Positions 1-8,953 of a stretch of 64,000 nucleotides of DNA are shown here, piece by piece. Position numbers and translations under genes: made by a program. Source of the DNA: Candidatus Helarchaeota archaeon (GTDB taxonomy: Archaea; Asgardarchaeota; Lokiarchaeia; Helarchaeales; RDOG01); the NCBI GenBank assembly GCA_019058315.1, contig JAHPZH010000005.1, positions 124,001-188,000 on the forward strand, in the 5' to 3' direction. Below the pieces are notes generated by a model. It made no database searches. It saw nothing but the letters and a program-made list of their open reading frames with translations, and was not told the origin of the DNA. How positions within the stretch are numbered: the first letter of the stretch is position 1; each line of letters starts with the position of its first letter.

Positions 1-537
1 TCATTCCTGGATATAGCGGATAGGGTTTTTGAAGAAGTTAGAAATAAAGTCACATTAATCGGATTTTCAGGGACTGGTAAAACCACAATCGCAAGGTTAT
101 TGGAAAAAAAGGAATTACCGAAACGTCACATTGCCACAATTGTTGGAAATGAAGTTAAGATTCCATTAACTGATGGGACTAAACTTTATTTTTGGGATAG
201 TGCAGGGCAAGAGAGATATTCAAAAATGTGGCCGAAATTTATTGAGGGAGCGGATCTCGTCATGCTTATTGTCGATTCTACAGAAGAAAACGTTCATGAA
301 TCTCGTTTATTCTTAAAATTAATTGAAGATAATGAACCAGCAGCAAAAGTTGTAATAATAGCCAATAAACAAGACTTACCAGACAAATTGTATCCTCAAG
401 AAATTCAAAAACGATTAGTAGATAAAAGATTAGGGGAAATTCCCACATATGGTTTTGTAGCTCTCGATCCTGAAAATCGTACAAAAATGTTGGAGATTAT
501 TAAAGATAACTTACGACTATATTCGATTAAATTTTGA
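1..537 (+). CDS. Small GTPase, Arf/Ras-like (5' end outside window)
   Basis: GTP-binding switch protein of the Ras superfamily; the reading frame is open from base 1, so the N-terminus lies upstream. Of the 178 visible residues, the P-loop GFSGTGKT is at residues 21-28, the G3 motif WDSAGQERY follows about 35 residues later, and the G4 motif NKQD gives guanine specificity. NKQD and the short spacing recall Arf/Sar and Arf-like families, although G3 has WDSAGQ as in Ras/Rab rather than the WDxGGQ of Arf. A TTG at 100 could be mistaken for the start but would delete the P-loop. No prenylation cysteine is seen at the C-terminus. Asgard archaea are known for many such GTPases; the specific role cannot be read here. 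Confidence 0.85.
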   Translation, partial: SFLDIADRVFEEVRNKVTLIGFSGTGKTTIARLLEKKELPKRHIATIVGNEVKIPLTDGTKLYFWDSAGQERYSKMWPKFIEGADLVMLIVDSTEENVHESRLFLKLIEDNEPAAKVVIIANKQDLPDKLYPQEIQKRLVDKRLGEIPTYGFVALDPENRTKMLEIIKDNLRLYSIKF

Positions 538-644
538 GTTTTTTTAATTTCAAACTGTTGAATTTTTTAATATAAGCTCAAGTCTAATTTATATTCATTA
601 GAAGAAAAATAAATTAAAAATAATAACGACTTTTATTGAAAAAA

Positions 645-875
645 TTAACCAATTTTCTTTAGATATTGGTCTCTACACTTTGGACATTCTGGTTCATGTA
701 GAGGATCACTGAATGTGGAGTCCCAAGCGCAGTTGGGGCACTTTAAGAGATCTCCCGAGTGCATAATCCTGTAAAGCTTATTATGTCCTGTGGTACAATC
801 GGGACAAACAGGAACCATTATAGCTTCTTCTTCTGAGAATTCATATTCGCATCTAGTGCATTTATATTTTACCAT
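645..875 (-). CDS. Small protein with two zinc ribbons
   Basis: A 76-residue protein with four CxxC knuckles: C6/C9 with C24/C27, and C46/C49 with C64/C67. Both pairs have the same 14-residue spacing, giving two consecutive zinc-ribbon or rubredoxin-like metal sites. The start ATG is preceded by GGAGAG about 6 nt upstream. It lies downstream of the coiled-coil/zinc-ribbon gene at 922-2121 on the same strand, so the two may be cotranscribed. Such mini-ribbon proteins are common in archaea as transcription or RNA-associated factors, but nothing here fixes the function. Metal binding is a firm inference from the cysteines; the role is unknown. Confidence 0.75.
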   Translation of the reverse strand: MVKYKCTRCEYEFSEEEAIMVPVCPDCTTGHNKLYRIMHSGDLLKCPNCAWDSTFSDPLHEPECPKCRDQYLKKIG

Positions 876-921
876 ATTAAACTCTCCATTTTCTAAGAAA
901 AAAAATTATAGAATGATTATT

Positions 922-2121
922 TTAAGATATCGATATTGGAAAGTTTTCGGGTTCTTCACCTTCGTCAACACGTTCTATGTGAGCTTGGAATAACTTTTCT
1001 TTTTTAATTTTTGCTGCCTGATTTGTAGCATCCGCATATTCAAATCTACTTGAATCCTTTCCTTTCCAAATCCAAATTATATTCTGACCAGGGTCCGATA
1101 TAATTGCAACCATTTTACTATTGATGGCATCTGTCTCTTCTAAGCCTTCCCTCTTTACTTGGTATATCTTTAGTTCCATTGCTTCTTCTTCAGGCATTTC
1201 ACTTGTCAGCATAATTTTAATCTTAGGTCTATCTGCACTACGCCAACCACAGCTCGTGTTCGGGCAGTATTTCCGTATTAGCTGCTTTTCACCTTCTACA
1301 AATTTATATTCTTCATAAGTTGGGAAGCCACATTTGGGACATGGACCGCCTTTTACCGTTTCTTCAGCTTTTTCATAAACAGGTTTCTTAGGAATTTGCT
1401 CTTTTAATTCTTCTATTTTATTATTAAGTTCTGTGATTTTTTTATTTAATTCATCCGTTTCAGTATTAGCTGCATCAATTTTACTATTTAATTCATTAAT
1501 TTTTTCGTCTTTTACTGAAACTTCTTTTTTTAGTGAATCGAACTGAGCTAATTGATCCTCAAGATCCTTTATTTTTGATTCATTCTCAGATTTAAGGTTT
1601 TCTAGCTCGGAAACGTTGCCCTCCAATTCTGAAGCTTTACTCTTCAGATCAGAAACTTCGCCCTCCGATCCCGCACTTTTGTCTTTTAATGTAGAAATTT
1701 CATTTTTTTGTTCGTTAATTTGATTCTCCAGTTCGGAAATTTTACTATTTTTATTAGAAACCTCCTTGTCCAACTCTTCAAGTTCATTCGTTTTATCTGA
1801 GATCGCTTTTTCCAATTCGGATATTTTTTCTTTTTTTTCGTTTAAAGAATTTTCAGCATCTTTTTTAGTTGTAGAAAGTGAATTATTCAAATCATTAATT
1901 TTATTTTCTAATGAAGTAATGGTTTCTTTTTTTTCTTTAAGCTCGGTTTCTAAATTTTCTAGAATAGTTTTTAATTCATCATGATTCTTAGTTAATTCTG
2001 CAACGATTTTTTCTTGTGATTCTATTTTTAAATTTAGATCTAGAATATCAGTACCCAGAATTTTATGACTTTTACTTGGATTGCTTCTAATTTTATTAAG
2101 AAGATCTTTATCAATCGGCAT
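922..2121 (-). CDS. Long coiled-coil protein with C-terminal zinc ribbon
   Basis: About 399 residues. After a short N-terminal segment comes roughly 220 residues of near-continuous heptad sequence (Glu/Lys/Leu/Asn rich, recurrent SELEN and INELN blocks), which predicts a long coiled coil. A zinc ribbon follows (CPKC, then a CPNTSC-type second knuckle about 25 residues later), then a basic/acidic C-terminal domain of about 110 residues with several Trp. The ATG at 2121 (MPIDKDLL) is preferred; a TTG at 2157 would add 12 poorly supported residues. The combination suggests a scaffold whose ribbon binds nucleic acid or a partner, but no named family is recognised. The adjacent 166-aa gene is also coiled-coil. 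Confidence 0.7.
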   Translation of the reverse strand: MPIDKDLLNKIRSNPSKSHKILGTDILDLNLKIESQEKIVAELTKNHDELKTILENLETELKEKKETITSLENKINDLNNSLSTTKKDAENSLNEKKEKISELEKAISDKTNELEELDKEVSNKNSKISELENQINEQKNEISTLKDKSAGSEGEVSDLKSKASELEGNVSELENLKSENESKIKDLEDQLAQFDSLKKEVSVKDEKINELNSKIDAANTETDELNKKITELNNKIEELKEQIPKKPVYEKAEETVKGGPCPKCGFPTYEEYKFVEGEKQLIRKYCPNTSCGWRSADRPKIKIMLTSEMPEEEAMELKIYQVKREGLEETDAINSKMVAIISDPGQNIIWIWKGKDSSRFEYADATNQAAKIKKEKLFQAHIERVDEGEEPENFPISIS

Positions 2122-2260
2122 AATAATCCCATGAAAATGTAATTTTATTTTTATCAATTAACATATAATCAATTAACATATATTTTTAGGAATCTTAGCT
2201 TATTTAATTTTTCAAATTCAGTTTATTCAGTTTTTCATTGTTTCTTTAAAATAATAATTT

Positions 2261-2761
2261 TTATTCTTCAATTTCAAGCATTGTTACAGAATCACCTGTA
2301 ATCTCAACAAAACCTTTCTCAACTAAAAGGGGAACTACTCTATTTTTTATAACAACTGCTGGAATTTTAGTTCCTTTATGTAACTCATCAAATGTAGCTG
2401 TATGTTCAGTACTTTCAGACAAGGTAATCAAAATATCTATAGATTCTTTCTGTGAAGGTAACCAGCTTGAAATTATCTTAGTAGAATATCTATATCCTTC
2501 CAATTTTTTATTCAAAGAGCTGTTCTCATTTTTTAATGGTTCAATTTCATCCTTCAACTTCATAAGTTCATTTTTTTCTTGTTCCAATTCTTGAATTTTT
2601 TCCTTAGTTCTTTGTAATTCGGCCTCCAATTCATCAATTTTATTGATTTTGTCTTTAGTTGTTTCTACTTCTTCTTTTAATTGCTCAATTTCTTTATTCT
2701 TTTCATCTAATTCGTTTTTAACAAGTGCCTTCAATTTTTCTAAATTTTCTAATATTGACAA
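2261..2761 (-). CDS. Coiled-coil protein with C-terminal winged-helix-like domain
   Basis: 166 residues. Residues 1-90 form an acidic/basic coiled coil; the last ~65 residues look like a winged helix, with a recognition-helix-like stretch around IPAVVIKNRVVPLL followed by a KGFVEI wing. The start is TTG at 2761, supported by a strong GGAGGT Shine-Dalgarno 6 nt upstream. Same strand as, and just upstream of, the coiled-coil/zinc-ribbon gene, so an operon of structural or DNA-associated proteins is plausible. It could be a regulator that dimerises through its coil. Function is inferred only from domain shape. Confidence 0.65.
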   Translation of the reverse strand: MSILENLEKLKALVKNELDEKNKEIEQLKEEVETTKDKINKIDELEAELQRTKEKIQELEQEKNELMKLKDEIEPLKNENSSLNKKLEGYRYSTKIISSWLPSQKESIDILITLSESTEHTATFDELHKGTKIPAVVIKNRVVPLLVEKGFVEITGDSVTMLEIEE

Positions 2762-2868
2762 ACTTGAACCTCCATTGATTCATCCTCTTTTTTCTCAATG
2801 AGAAAATTAATTTTGGTTGACTAGTGTTATTATTCATTTTACTATAAGTATCTAAGTGGTAATAAAAA

Positions 2869-3714
2869 TTGATAGATTATCATATTCACTCAAAATTATG
2901 TCGTCATGGAGAAGGAGATTTAGAAGAATATGTTAAGTCAGCAATTAAAAAAGGTCTTATTGAAATTGGATTCTGTGAGCACTTCCCACAAGAATTTTTA
3001 ATTGAGGATTTACCTAAAAAATACCATAATTTAATTCCAATTGAAGATTATGCAATGCCATTTGATGAATTTCCTAATTATGTTGAGGAAGTATTGAGAC
3101 TACAAGCAGATTATAAAGATAAGATGATAATTAAATTAGGAACAGAATTTGATTTCTTAAAAAATAAAATTGACTTCATTTCTAAAGAAATAAGAAAATA
3201 TCCATTTGATTATGTTTACGGTTCTATCCATCAAATATATTTTAATGGAAAACCATTTGCATTTGATGATAGTCGATTCTTAAATTTTTATGATGAATAT
3301 GATATAGACCTTCTTTATGAAATTTATATTAAAGCCTTAGAACAATTAATTAGTTCAAAATTATTTGATGTTGTTTCACACTTAGATTTAATGAAGAAAT
3401 ATGGGTTTAGACCTAAAGATACAAGCAAATATAAATCATTAATAAACCAAATTTTAACTTTAATTCAAAAAAATGATTTAATTATCGAATTGAATACCGC
3501 AGGATCACGAAAGAAAGTAGGCGAATTTTATCCTGAAGATTTTATTTTACTCGGAGCATATGAAAAAGGAATCGATATCACTTTAGGCTCAGATGCACAT
3601 AAACCCAATGAAGTTGGTTATAAATTCGATGAAGCCATAAATAAATTAAAAAATATTGGTTTTGAATATATAATAAAATTTACAAGGAGAAAAAAGCAGG
3701 AATATTATATTTAA
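2869..3714 (+). CDS. PHP-family phosphatase, histidinol-phosphatase (HisJ/HisK)-like
   Basis: 281 residues with the ordered metal-ligand motifs of the PHP (polymerase and histidinol phosphatase) superfamily: DYHIHSKLCRHGEG near the N-terminus, CEHFP, GTEFDF, YGSIHQ, SHLDLMKKYG, IELNTAG and a final GSDAHKPNEVG. Length and motif order fit the HisJ-type enzyme that dephosphorylates L-histidinol phosphate, the penultimate biosynthetic step. hisF and hisH occur about 34 kb away in this window, so the histidine pathway is present but dispersed. Start is TTG at 2869, directly before the conserved IDYHIH; no ATG gives a better frame. A different phosphoester substrate is possible, as PHP specificity is hard to read from sequence. 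Confidence 0.8.
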   Translation: MIDYHIHSKLCRHGEGDLEEYVKSAIKKGLIEIGFCEHFPQEFLIEDLPKKYHNLIPIEDYAMPFDEFPNYVEEVLRLQADYKDKMIIKLGTEFDFLKNKIDFISKEIRKYPFDYVYGSIHQIYFNGKPFAFDDSRFLNFYDEYDIDLLYEIYIKALEQLISSKLFDVVSHLDLMKKYGFRPKDTSKYKSLINQILTLIQKNDLIIELNTAGSRKKVGEFYPEDFILLGAYEKGIDITLGSDAHKPNEVGYKFDEAINKLKNIGFEYIIKFTRRKKQEYYI

Positions 3715-3860
3715 TTTGAAAAACTTTTTTAAAAAAACTAATTTTTCCTAAATTCATAATCTTGAATAAATTAATTTGTTGATATTTAGACTAATTTGAA
3801 AAAAGTAATATAGAATTTTATTTGAAATAAAATTAATTATTTAAAGCAATTACTTAATTA

Positions 3861-3888
3861 CTAACAAAATAATTCTAACAAAATAATT
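3861..3888. repeat. Perfect 14-bp tandem duplication
   Basis: CTAACAAAATAATT occurs twice head to tail in the AT-rich spacer between the PHP phosphatase and the next gene. Probably replication slippage; it could also double an upstream promoter-like element. The rest of this spacer (3715-3943) shows nothing else. Confidence 0.6.
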
Positions 3889-3943
3889 AAAAAGAAAGAA
3901 TATCTAGAATGAATAAATTTGATTAATTTTCGTGTTGATAATA

Positions 3944-4435
3944 ATGGCTGTAAAAAACGACGTTTTAAAAGAGACTTTTGAAAAAGTTAAAGAATTTTTA
4001 ATTAAGATAGGAATTAATGAAAAAAATATTATTGAAAATGAGGAAGAAAATTCCTTTGAAATTCCTCTTACGATAGAGTTTGAAAATTCTGATCCTATTA
4101 TTTTAAAAACTAAAATGTTAATTACTGAAAAATGGATTTTTTCAAAATGTCTAATCATATATGATAATAAACTTCCTTCTGGAAATATTAAAAATTTACT
4201 TTATCAAGAGTTGCTAAAAGCAAATTTTGACTTAGCAGAAGTTACTTTTAGCTTAGATCAAGTGAATAATATTTATATTGAGACAGATATGCCAACAACC
4301 ACACATTATGAGAATTTTCAATCCGAATTTCAGAGTATACCATTCGGAGTCCTCCACTTCTTTAATGATATTGTTCCAAAAATTAGTAGCGAAATAAAAC
4401 GTCAGAATACCTTTGATCGATCAATGTATGTTTAA
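3944..4435 (+). CDS. Hypothetical protein, possibly YbjN/secretion-chaperone-like fold
   Basis: 163 residues from the ATG at 3944 (a TTG at 3932 would add four). The layout is an N-terminal amphipathic helix (residues 1-25), a beta-rich centre with polar strands, then a pattern of LYQELLKANF, TFSLDQVNNIYIETDMP and a C-terminal helix. That helix-strand-helix order resembles YbjN/type-III-chaperone-like proteins, which bind short client peptides. This is a structural guess from pattern only, with no diagnostic motif. Convergent with the gene at 4466. Function unknown. Confidence 0.6.
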   Translation: MAVKNDVLKETFEKVKEFLIKIGINEKNIIENEEENSFEIPLTIEFENSDPIILKTKMLITEKWIFSKCLIIYDNKLPSGNIKNLLYQELLKANFDLAEVTFSLDQVNNIYIETDMPTTTHYENFQSEFQSIPFGVLHFFNDIVPKISSEIKRQNTFDRSMYV

Positions 4436-4465
4436 TTATTAATCAAAATTCTTATGCAGTTGCCC

Positions 4466-5569
4466 TTATTCTTTCCTTATTTTTAATTTGATATCCTTTT
4501 TTTCTTCCATTTCCCTGAGCATTTTAATAAGTTCATTATATTCAATATCAAGCGACTTAGCTATTGAACGTGCTGATACATCACCTGTACATAATTCTCG
4601 AATTTTATATTCCTTCGGGCTCATTAATCCGAGTTGTACTCCCATGGGGCTTAATTTTTTAATATTTTTAGGTAGATAATCAGGTGTGCCCTCAGATGAG
4701 AAATCAATCCAATCTTTATCTTCATATTTATCTAGAATATCGATAACCTCGGATTTCTTAATAGAAGTAATCTCAGCAATATCATCAATAGACTTTTCTC
4801 CAGAACAATTTTCTAATACGAGACGTTCATCATCCTTGAAACCAATTGTCAATGATACAGGTTCAATCAATTTTGGATACAGCATTACAGGTTTTCTTGT
4901 TCTAGATATTGGTTCAATTATTCTAATCCGAAGCCAACCTTTATCTCTAAATTTTTTAATTACCTCATCAACTTCTTCACTTAATAAATTTGATTTTTTA
5001 CAGATATCTTCTACACAAGTATCTCCATCAATTAAATTTAATACAACTGATTCTGTAAGTTCGAATTTATCTTTCATTTTCAATTTTCGTAATAAATAAG
5101 GAACTCTTCGGATTTTAGCTTCAGTTTGATCCTGTTTTTTTGATATTAATGGTTCAATTACAGGACTTGAATTGAATGTAATTTCGGGAGCTTCAATTAT
5201 AGGAGGAAAATTTCCTTGTAATAGATCTTCTAACGGCGAACCATATTCATTGATTTTACTTTTAAAACCTAGAAGTTGACCATGTTTAATTGATTTAGCT
5301 TTGGCATAGAGAATTATTGCGATATTTTCACTAACTTTAAAGAATACTAAATTTAATGACGATAAAGGCATTGCATAATCATTAACTTTTAAAAGCGAGA
5401 AACTCGATCTCATAAAATTTTGTAAAAAATCAATATGTTCATTATATGCTTCATCTAAGTGATATAACTCACCATTCCTCCCTGCAATTGCAATATAGGC
5501 CCTTTTTGTTAACATACTGCCCATATAATCCGAAATTTCTTTAGCAATATTAGAAATTTGATTTTCCAT
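4466..5569 (-). CDS. Longin/roadblock-like N-domain fused to three winged-helix-like domains
   Basis: 367 residues. Residues 1-115 show the alternating strands and helices of a roadblock/longin (profilin-like) module, the kind that in Asgard archaea and eukaryotes works with small GTPases. After a linker come three winged-helix-like units: about 160-215 (LVLNLIDGDTCVEDICKK type, similar to PqqD/wHTH), 235-300, and 315-365. Domain calls are by pattern, not by search. The ATG at 5569 is the only good start. An adaptor linking GTPase state to a nucleic-acid or protein partner is a reasonable inference. A small GTPase sits 4 kb away at the window edge, but no direct link is shown. Confidence 0.6.
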   Translation of the reverse strand: MENQISNIAKEISDYMGSMLTKRAYIAIAGRNGELYHLDEAYNEHIDFLQNFMRSSFSLLKVNDYAMPLSSLNLVFFKVSENIAIILYAKAKSIKHGQLLGFKSKINEYGSPLEDLLQGNFPPIIEAPEITFNSSPVIEPLISKKQDQTEAKIRRVPYLLRKLKMKDKFELTESVVLNLIDGDTCVEDICKKSNLLSEEVDEVIKKFRDKGWLRIRIIEPISRTRKPVMLYPKLIEPVSLTIGFKDDERLVLENCSGEKSIDDIAEITSIKKSEVIDILDKYEDKDWIDFSSEGTPDYLPKNIKKLSPMGVQLGLMSPKEYKIRELCTGDVSARSIAKSLDIEYNELIKMLREMEEKKDIKLKIRKE

Positions 5570-5642
5570 ATAAAAAAATGAAAGGTTTTGATAATATATA
5601 ATTATTGTATTTTTATTATATTAGATCTATTCACTAAGATAA

Positions 5643-5888
5643 AAATATTATGGAATTAACTCCCATTACATCTTATCTTTTGGATTACCGGATAATTGGT
5701 ATAAGAAATCTGGAATTTCATTAAAATGGTTTGATTTAATTGTTAAATTATCAAATTTTTTTAGGATAAATGAACTCAAAACCATTATAAATTCAATAAT
5801 AAATGATTTAAAAAATATAGAATTTCCTCTAGATGTTAAAAATGTTAGAGAAAAAGTTAGGTTATGGGTTTATTCTAATAAAATTTAG
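5643..5888 (+). pseudogene. Orphan open frame without start codon, possible gene remnant
   Basis: An 81-codon frame is open from just after a stop at 5640 to a TAG at 5886-5888, with protein-like composition (LPDNWYKKSGISLKWFDLIV near the middle) but no ATG, GTG or TTG at its head. It lies in the otherwise geneless 5570-5977 interval, upstream of the TPR gene. It may be the 3' remnant of a decayed gene or chance. No family is recognised and no other feature is seen in this interval. Confidence 0.25.
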
Positions 5889-5977
5889 ATGTTTTAATCG
5901 CTTTACTTGGACTTTGGAAATGGCAATGTTCGAAAAAGTAAAATACTTAACTAAGTCTGAATTAAGTAGGGAAAGTT

Positions 5978-8245
5978 ATGCAAAGTGATGAGGAAATAAA
6001 ACTTAGATCAGAAATTTCAGAATATGAGAAATTTCTTGATAAACATTCAATGAGGCAAAATCAATATATGGAAACATTAGTCAAGTACTTAAACGCAAGT
6101 TATGTCCTATCTAAAATTCGGGATAAGGCAGATATTCTTTTTAAAGTTTTTAAAAGATTGGAGAATTTTTCTAAACTTACTTCTGGAAAATTAATTTTTG
6201 ATAAACGTATTAATACACAAGTAATTATCGCTGGACTTTATTTAGAACTTGCGCAGATTCGGGATAAGGAAGCTAATGTAGTCAAAGCACATAAAGCCAT
6301 TGATCTCGCAGAAACACTTTTAATAAGTATAATTTCACCGATACCAAATCGTGATGAATTTAATTTAAAATTCGATTTATTACGCAGCTCTGGATTTATG
6401 ACACTTTCTGACGTTCGAGAGACTAAACAAAACTTGATAGAGGCAATAGAAATCATAGAACGTGCATATAAATTATATAGATCCAGAAAAAACCGAAATG
6501 ATTATTTTATAATGATGACTAACTTGGCAAATTCTTATTATTCATTAGCTGGATTTCAAGAAAAAGAAGATAATCTTTTAAGAGGTCTAAAGGTATATAA
6601 AAAGTCCCTTAAATTCCGTTCGAAATCTAATCGGATTATTTATGTGAAAAACCTTATTTTTATTAGTGCAATTTATTGCCAACTTGCTTCAATTAGAAAT
6701 GAAAAGAAACTAATTAAAAACTCGGATTCCACACTTAGTAAAGCTTTAAGAATCTATAATGTTAACAAAAATCCACTCGAATATGCAAGGATTTGTAATA
6801 CGATTGGGCTTGTTTATAATCATTTGACAAAACATCAAAATAAAGAAGAGATACTCACACAAGCAATTCAAGAGCTTAAAAACGCATTAAGAATCCTCTC
6901 TATTGAAAAATATCCAATGGATTATGCAATAAATCAATATAATCTTTGTCTATCCTATTTCTATCTATCCAAAGTTCGGGATAGATACAATAATCTATCA
7001 AAGGCAATTCAGTTTGCTCACGAATCCCTAAATATTTACAAATTTAATAAATTTCCTCTAGATCACATGAATACCCAAATTCTTCTTGGGATTGCGTATC
7101 TAGAATTAGCTTATTTTAGAGAAAGAAATGATAATTTAAATAAAGGTTTAAAATCCTTGGAATTAGCCGTAACGATTTTTTCCAAAAGGAAATATCCAAT
7201 AAAATATGCTATAATTAAAATTAATATGGGGGTTTACTATGTTTATTTTGGAACTATACGTGGCAAAGAAACAAATCTAAAGAATGCTATTGCATCATAT
7301 AACGAAGCACTAGGCATTTTAACAATCGAAAAAAATCCAACTTCTTATGCATTAATTCAACATAACCTAGGAGCAGCTTTTTTCCATCTCGCTGAAGTTC
7401 GAAATACAAGGAGTAACCTAGCAAATGCATTATCAGCTTACAAAGAAGCTCTTAAGATTAGAAATATTGACGAATATCCTCGAGATTATTTTATAACACA
7501 AATAAACCTCAGTACAACATATTCATATTTATCATTATTTCAAGACGAAGATGAGAATATAAGTAAAGCATTTGCAGCTTATAAAGAGTCATTGAAAATA
7601 ACAACCATTGAAAAATTTCCATTAGATTACGCATTAATTCAAGAAAATCTTGGATATATATATGGCAATCTTGCTATAATTCGGGATAAAAAAGAAAATC
7701 TTAATAAATCAATAAAAGCGTATTATGAAGCTTTAAATATCATAACCTTAGAGGAATTTCCTCTTATTTATGCTAGAATTCAAATTGCCCTCGGAGCTGT
7801 TTATAATAATCTTTCAGAGGTTTCTGGAGACGAAAATTTTCTTTCTAAAGCTATGGATGCTCTTGAAGCATCAGCAAAAGTTTTTTCATTTAGAAATTAC
7901 CCTCTTTTCTATGCTCAGATCCAACATTATCTTGGAAATGTTTATAAGGTCATGGCGAAGTTCCGAGAAAAAGAAAAGAATATCGCTTTTGCAATCCAAG
8001 CTTATAAAGAAGCTCTAAGAATTAGAATCCACGAAAAGTACCCAATTGATCATGCCGAAACGCAGTTTAATCTAGCTAGGGCATATAATACCCTAGCTGA
8101 AATCGGAAACAAAAAAATAAATTTGGAAAAAGCAATTCGGGCTTATGGAATCGCCTTGAATACATTTACTGAAGAAAAATATCATATAAAAACTGAAATG
8201 ATTAAAAATGAATTGGAAATCGCTATAAATAATTATTCGGGATGA
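5978..8245 (+). CDS. TPR-repeat protein with thirteen 47-residue repeats
   Basis: 755 residues, almost entirely tandem tetratricopeptide-like repeats. Thirteen units can be laid out at a regular 47-residue spacing (longer than the canonical 34). The consensus begins PLDYAxIQxNLGxxYxxLA, continues with RDKxxNLxKAIxAYxEAL and ends with IxxIEKF/Y. The first ~90 residues are a helical cap. No catalytic domain, signal peptide or membrane segment is visible, so it should be a cytoplasmic protein-protein interaction solenoid. The ATG at 5978 follows a TAGGGA element. Related repeats occur in bacterial and archaeal TPR proteins of unknown ligand. Single-gene transcript by context. Confidence 0.85.
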   Translation: MQSDEEIKLRSEISEYEKFLDKHSMRQNQYMETLVKYLNASYVLSKIRDKADILFKVFKRLENFSKLTSGKLIFDKRINTQVIIAGLYLELAQIRDKEANVVKAHKAIDLAETLLISIISPIPNRDEFNLKFDLLRSSGFMTLSDVRETKQNLIEAIEIIERAYKLYRSRKNRNDYFIMMTNLANSYYSLAGFQEKEDNLLRGLKVYKKSLKFRSKSNRIIYVKNLIFISAIYCQLASIRNEKKLIKNSDSTLSKALRIYNVNKNPLEYARICNTIGLVYNHLTKHQNKEEILTQAIQELKNALRILSIEKYPMDYAINQYNLCLSYFYLSKVRDRYNNLSKAIQFAHESLNIYKFNKFPLDHMNTQILLGIAYLELAYFRERNDNLNKGLKSLELAVTIFSKRKYPIKYAIIKINMGVYYVYFGTIRGKETNLKNAIASYNEALGILTIEKNPTSYALIQHNLGAAFFHLAEVRNTRSNLANALSAYKEALKIRNIDEYPRDYFITQINLSTTYSYLSLFQDEDENISKAFAAYKESLKITTIEKFPLDYALIQENLGYIYGNLAIIRDKKENLNKSIKAYYEALNIITLEEFPLIYARIQIALGAVYNNLSEVSGDENFLSKAMDALEASAKVFSFRNYPLFYAQIQHYLGNVYKVMAKFREKEKNIAFAIQAYKEALRIRIHEKYPIDHAETQFNLARAYNTLAEIGNKKINLEKAIRAYGIALNTFTEEKYHIKTEMIKNELEIAINNYSG

Positions 8246-8342
8246 TCATATACCTGAAGTAGGTTTTTATAAAAACATGATTTTAACAAGTTAAAGAAAA
8301 CATATAAAAAAATGATATCTATAGAATTTTTTGCATTTTTCT

Positions 8343-8813
8343 TTATTTTTGTGCGTCTTCAAGAGATTTAAAAAAAGCTACGTTAATTTTTGCATTTAAG
8401 GGGAATAATTTAACATTATCAGAAATATTTTTGAGTTTAATTGTTAATCCCCCTATTGATCCAAGAAAATGTTTCTGACCTACATCATATATAATACATT
8501 TCCCTAAAAACATAGCAAAATCTTCTTTAATCTCATCTTTACTCATTTTTATAGAAAGCTCATTTTTTTCTCGAAGAAAATAATTAAAATTATCTTCAAT
8601 TGATTCTATCAAACTTATTGGAAGTTCTAAATCCACCTCGAAATCTTGCGAACTTATTTTAATATGTTGAATATTTGGTATATCGGTTTTAAAGTTTTCA
8701 AAAATTTCACCTGAAAACATTATTTCATCAACAAATCGACTTTTTTTTCCCTTTGTAACTTGTTTTGTTTTTATTTTTTTATCTGTAGGTTTTGGCTTCT
8801 TTGCTTTTGGCAT
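8343..8813 (-). CDS. Hypothetical protein with basic N-terminal tail
   Basis: 156 residues from the ATG at 8813; a GTG at 8825 would add four residues. The first ~25 residues are Lys/Pro rich (KAKKPKPTDKK type), followed by a mixed alpha/beta domain of about 125 residues with no Cys-based metal site and a GSIGGLTIKLKN segment near the C-terminus. A GAGTGG element sits about 10 nt before the ATG. It stands alone between convergent or independent genes. The basic tail suggests an acidic partner such as nucleic acid, but this is weak. No family recognised. Confidence 0.6.
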   Translation of the reverse strand: MPKAKKPKPTDKKIKTKQVTKGKKSRFVDEIMFSGEIFENFKTDIPNIQHIKISSQDFEVDLELPISLIESIEDNFNYFLREKNELSIKMSKDEIKEDFAMFLGKCIIYDVGQKHFLGSIGGLTIKLKNISDNVKLFPLNAKINVAFFKSLEDAQK

Positions 8814-8953
8814 TACATAGACCACTCATATATTTTTTAATAAATAGTATCTCCAAAATAAAAATCAATTTCTCAACTTTATTTTGATATTTAAAATAAT
8901 CTTAAACTATTTTTAAAATGAATTATTTTTTAATTAATTTTAGCATTTTTACC

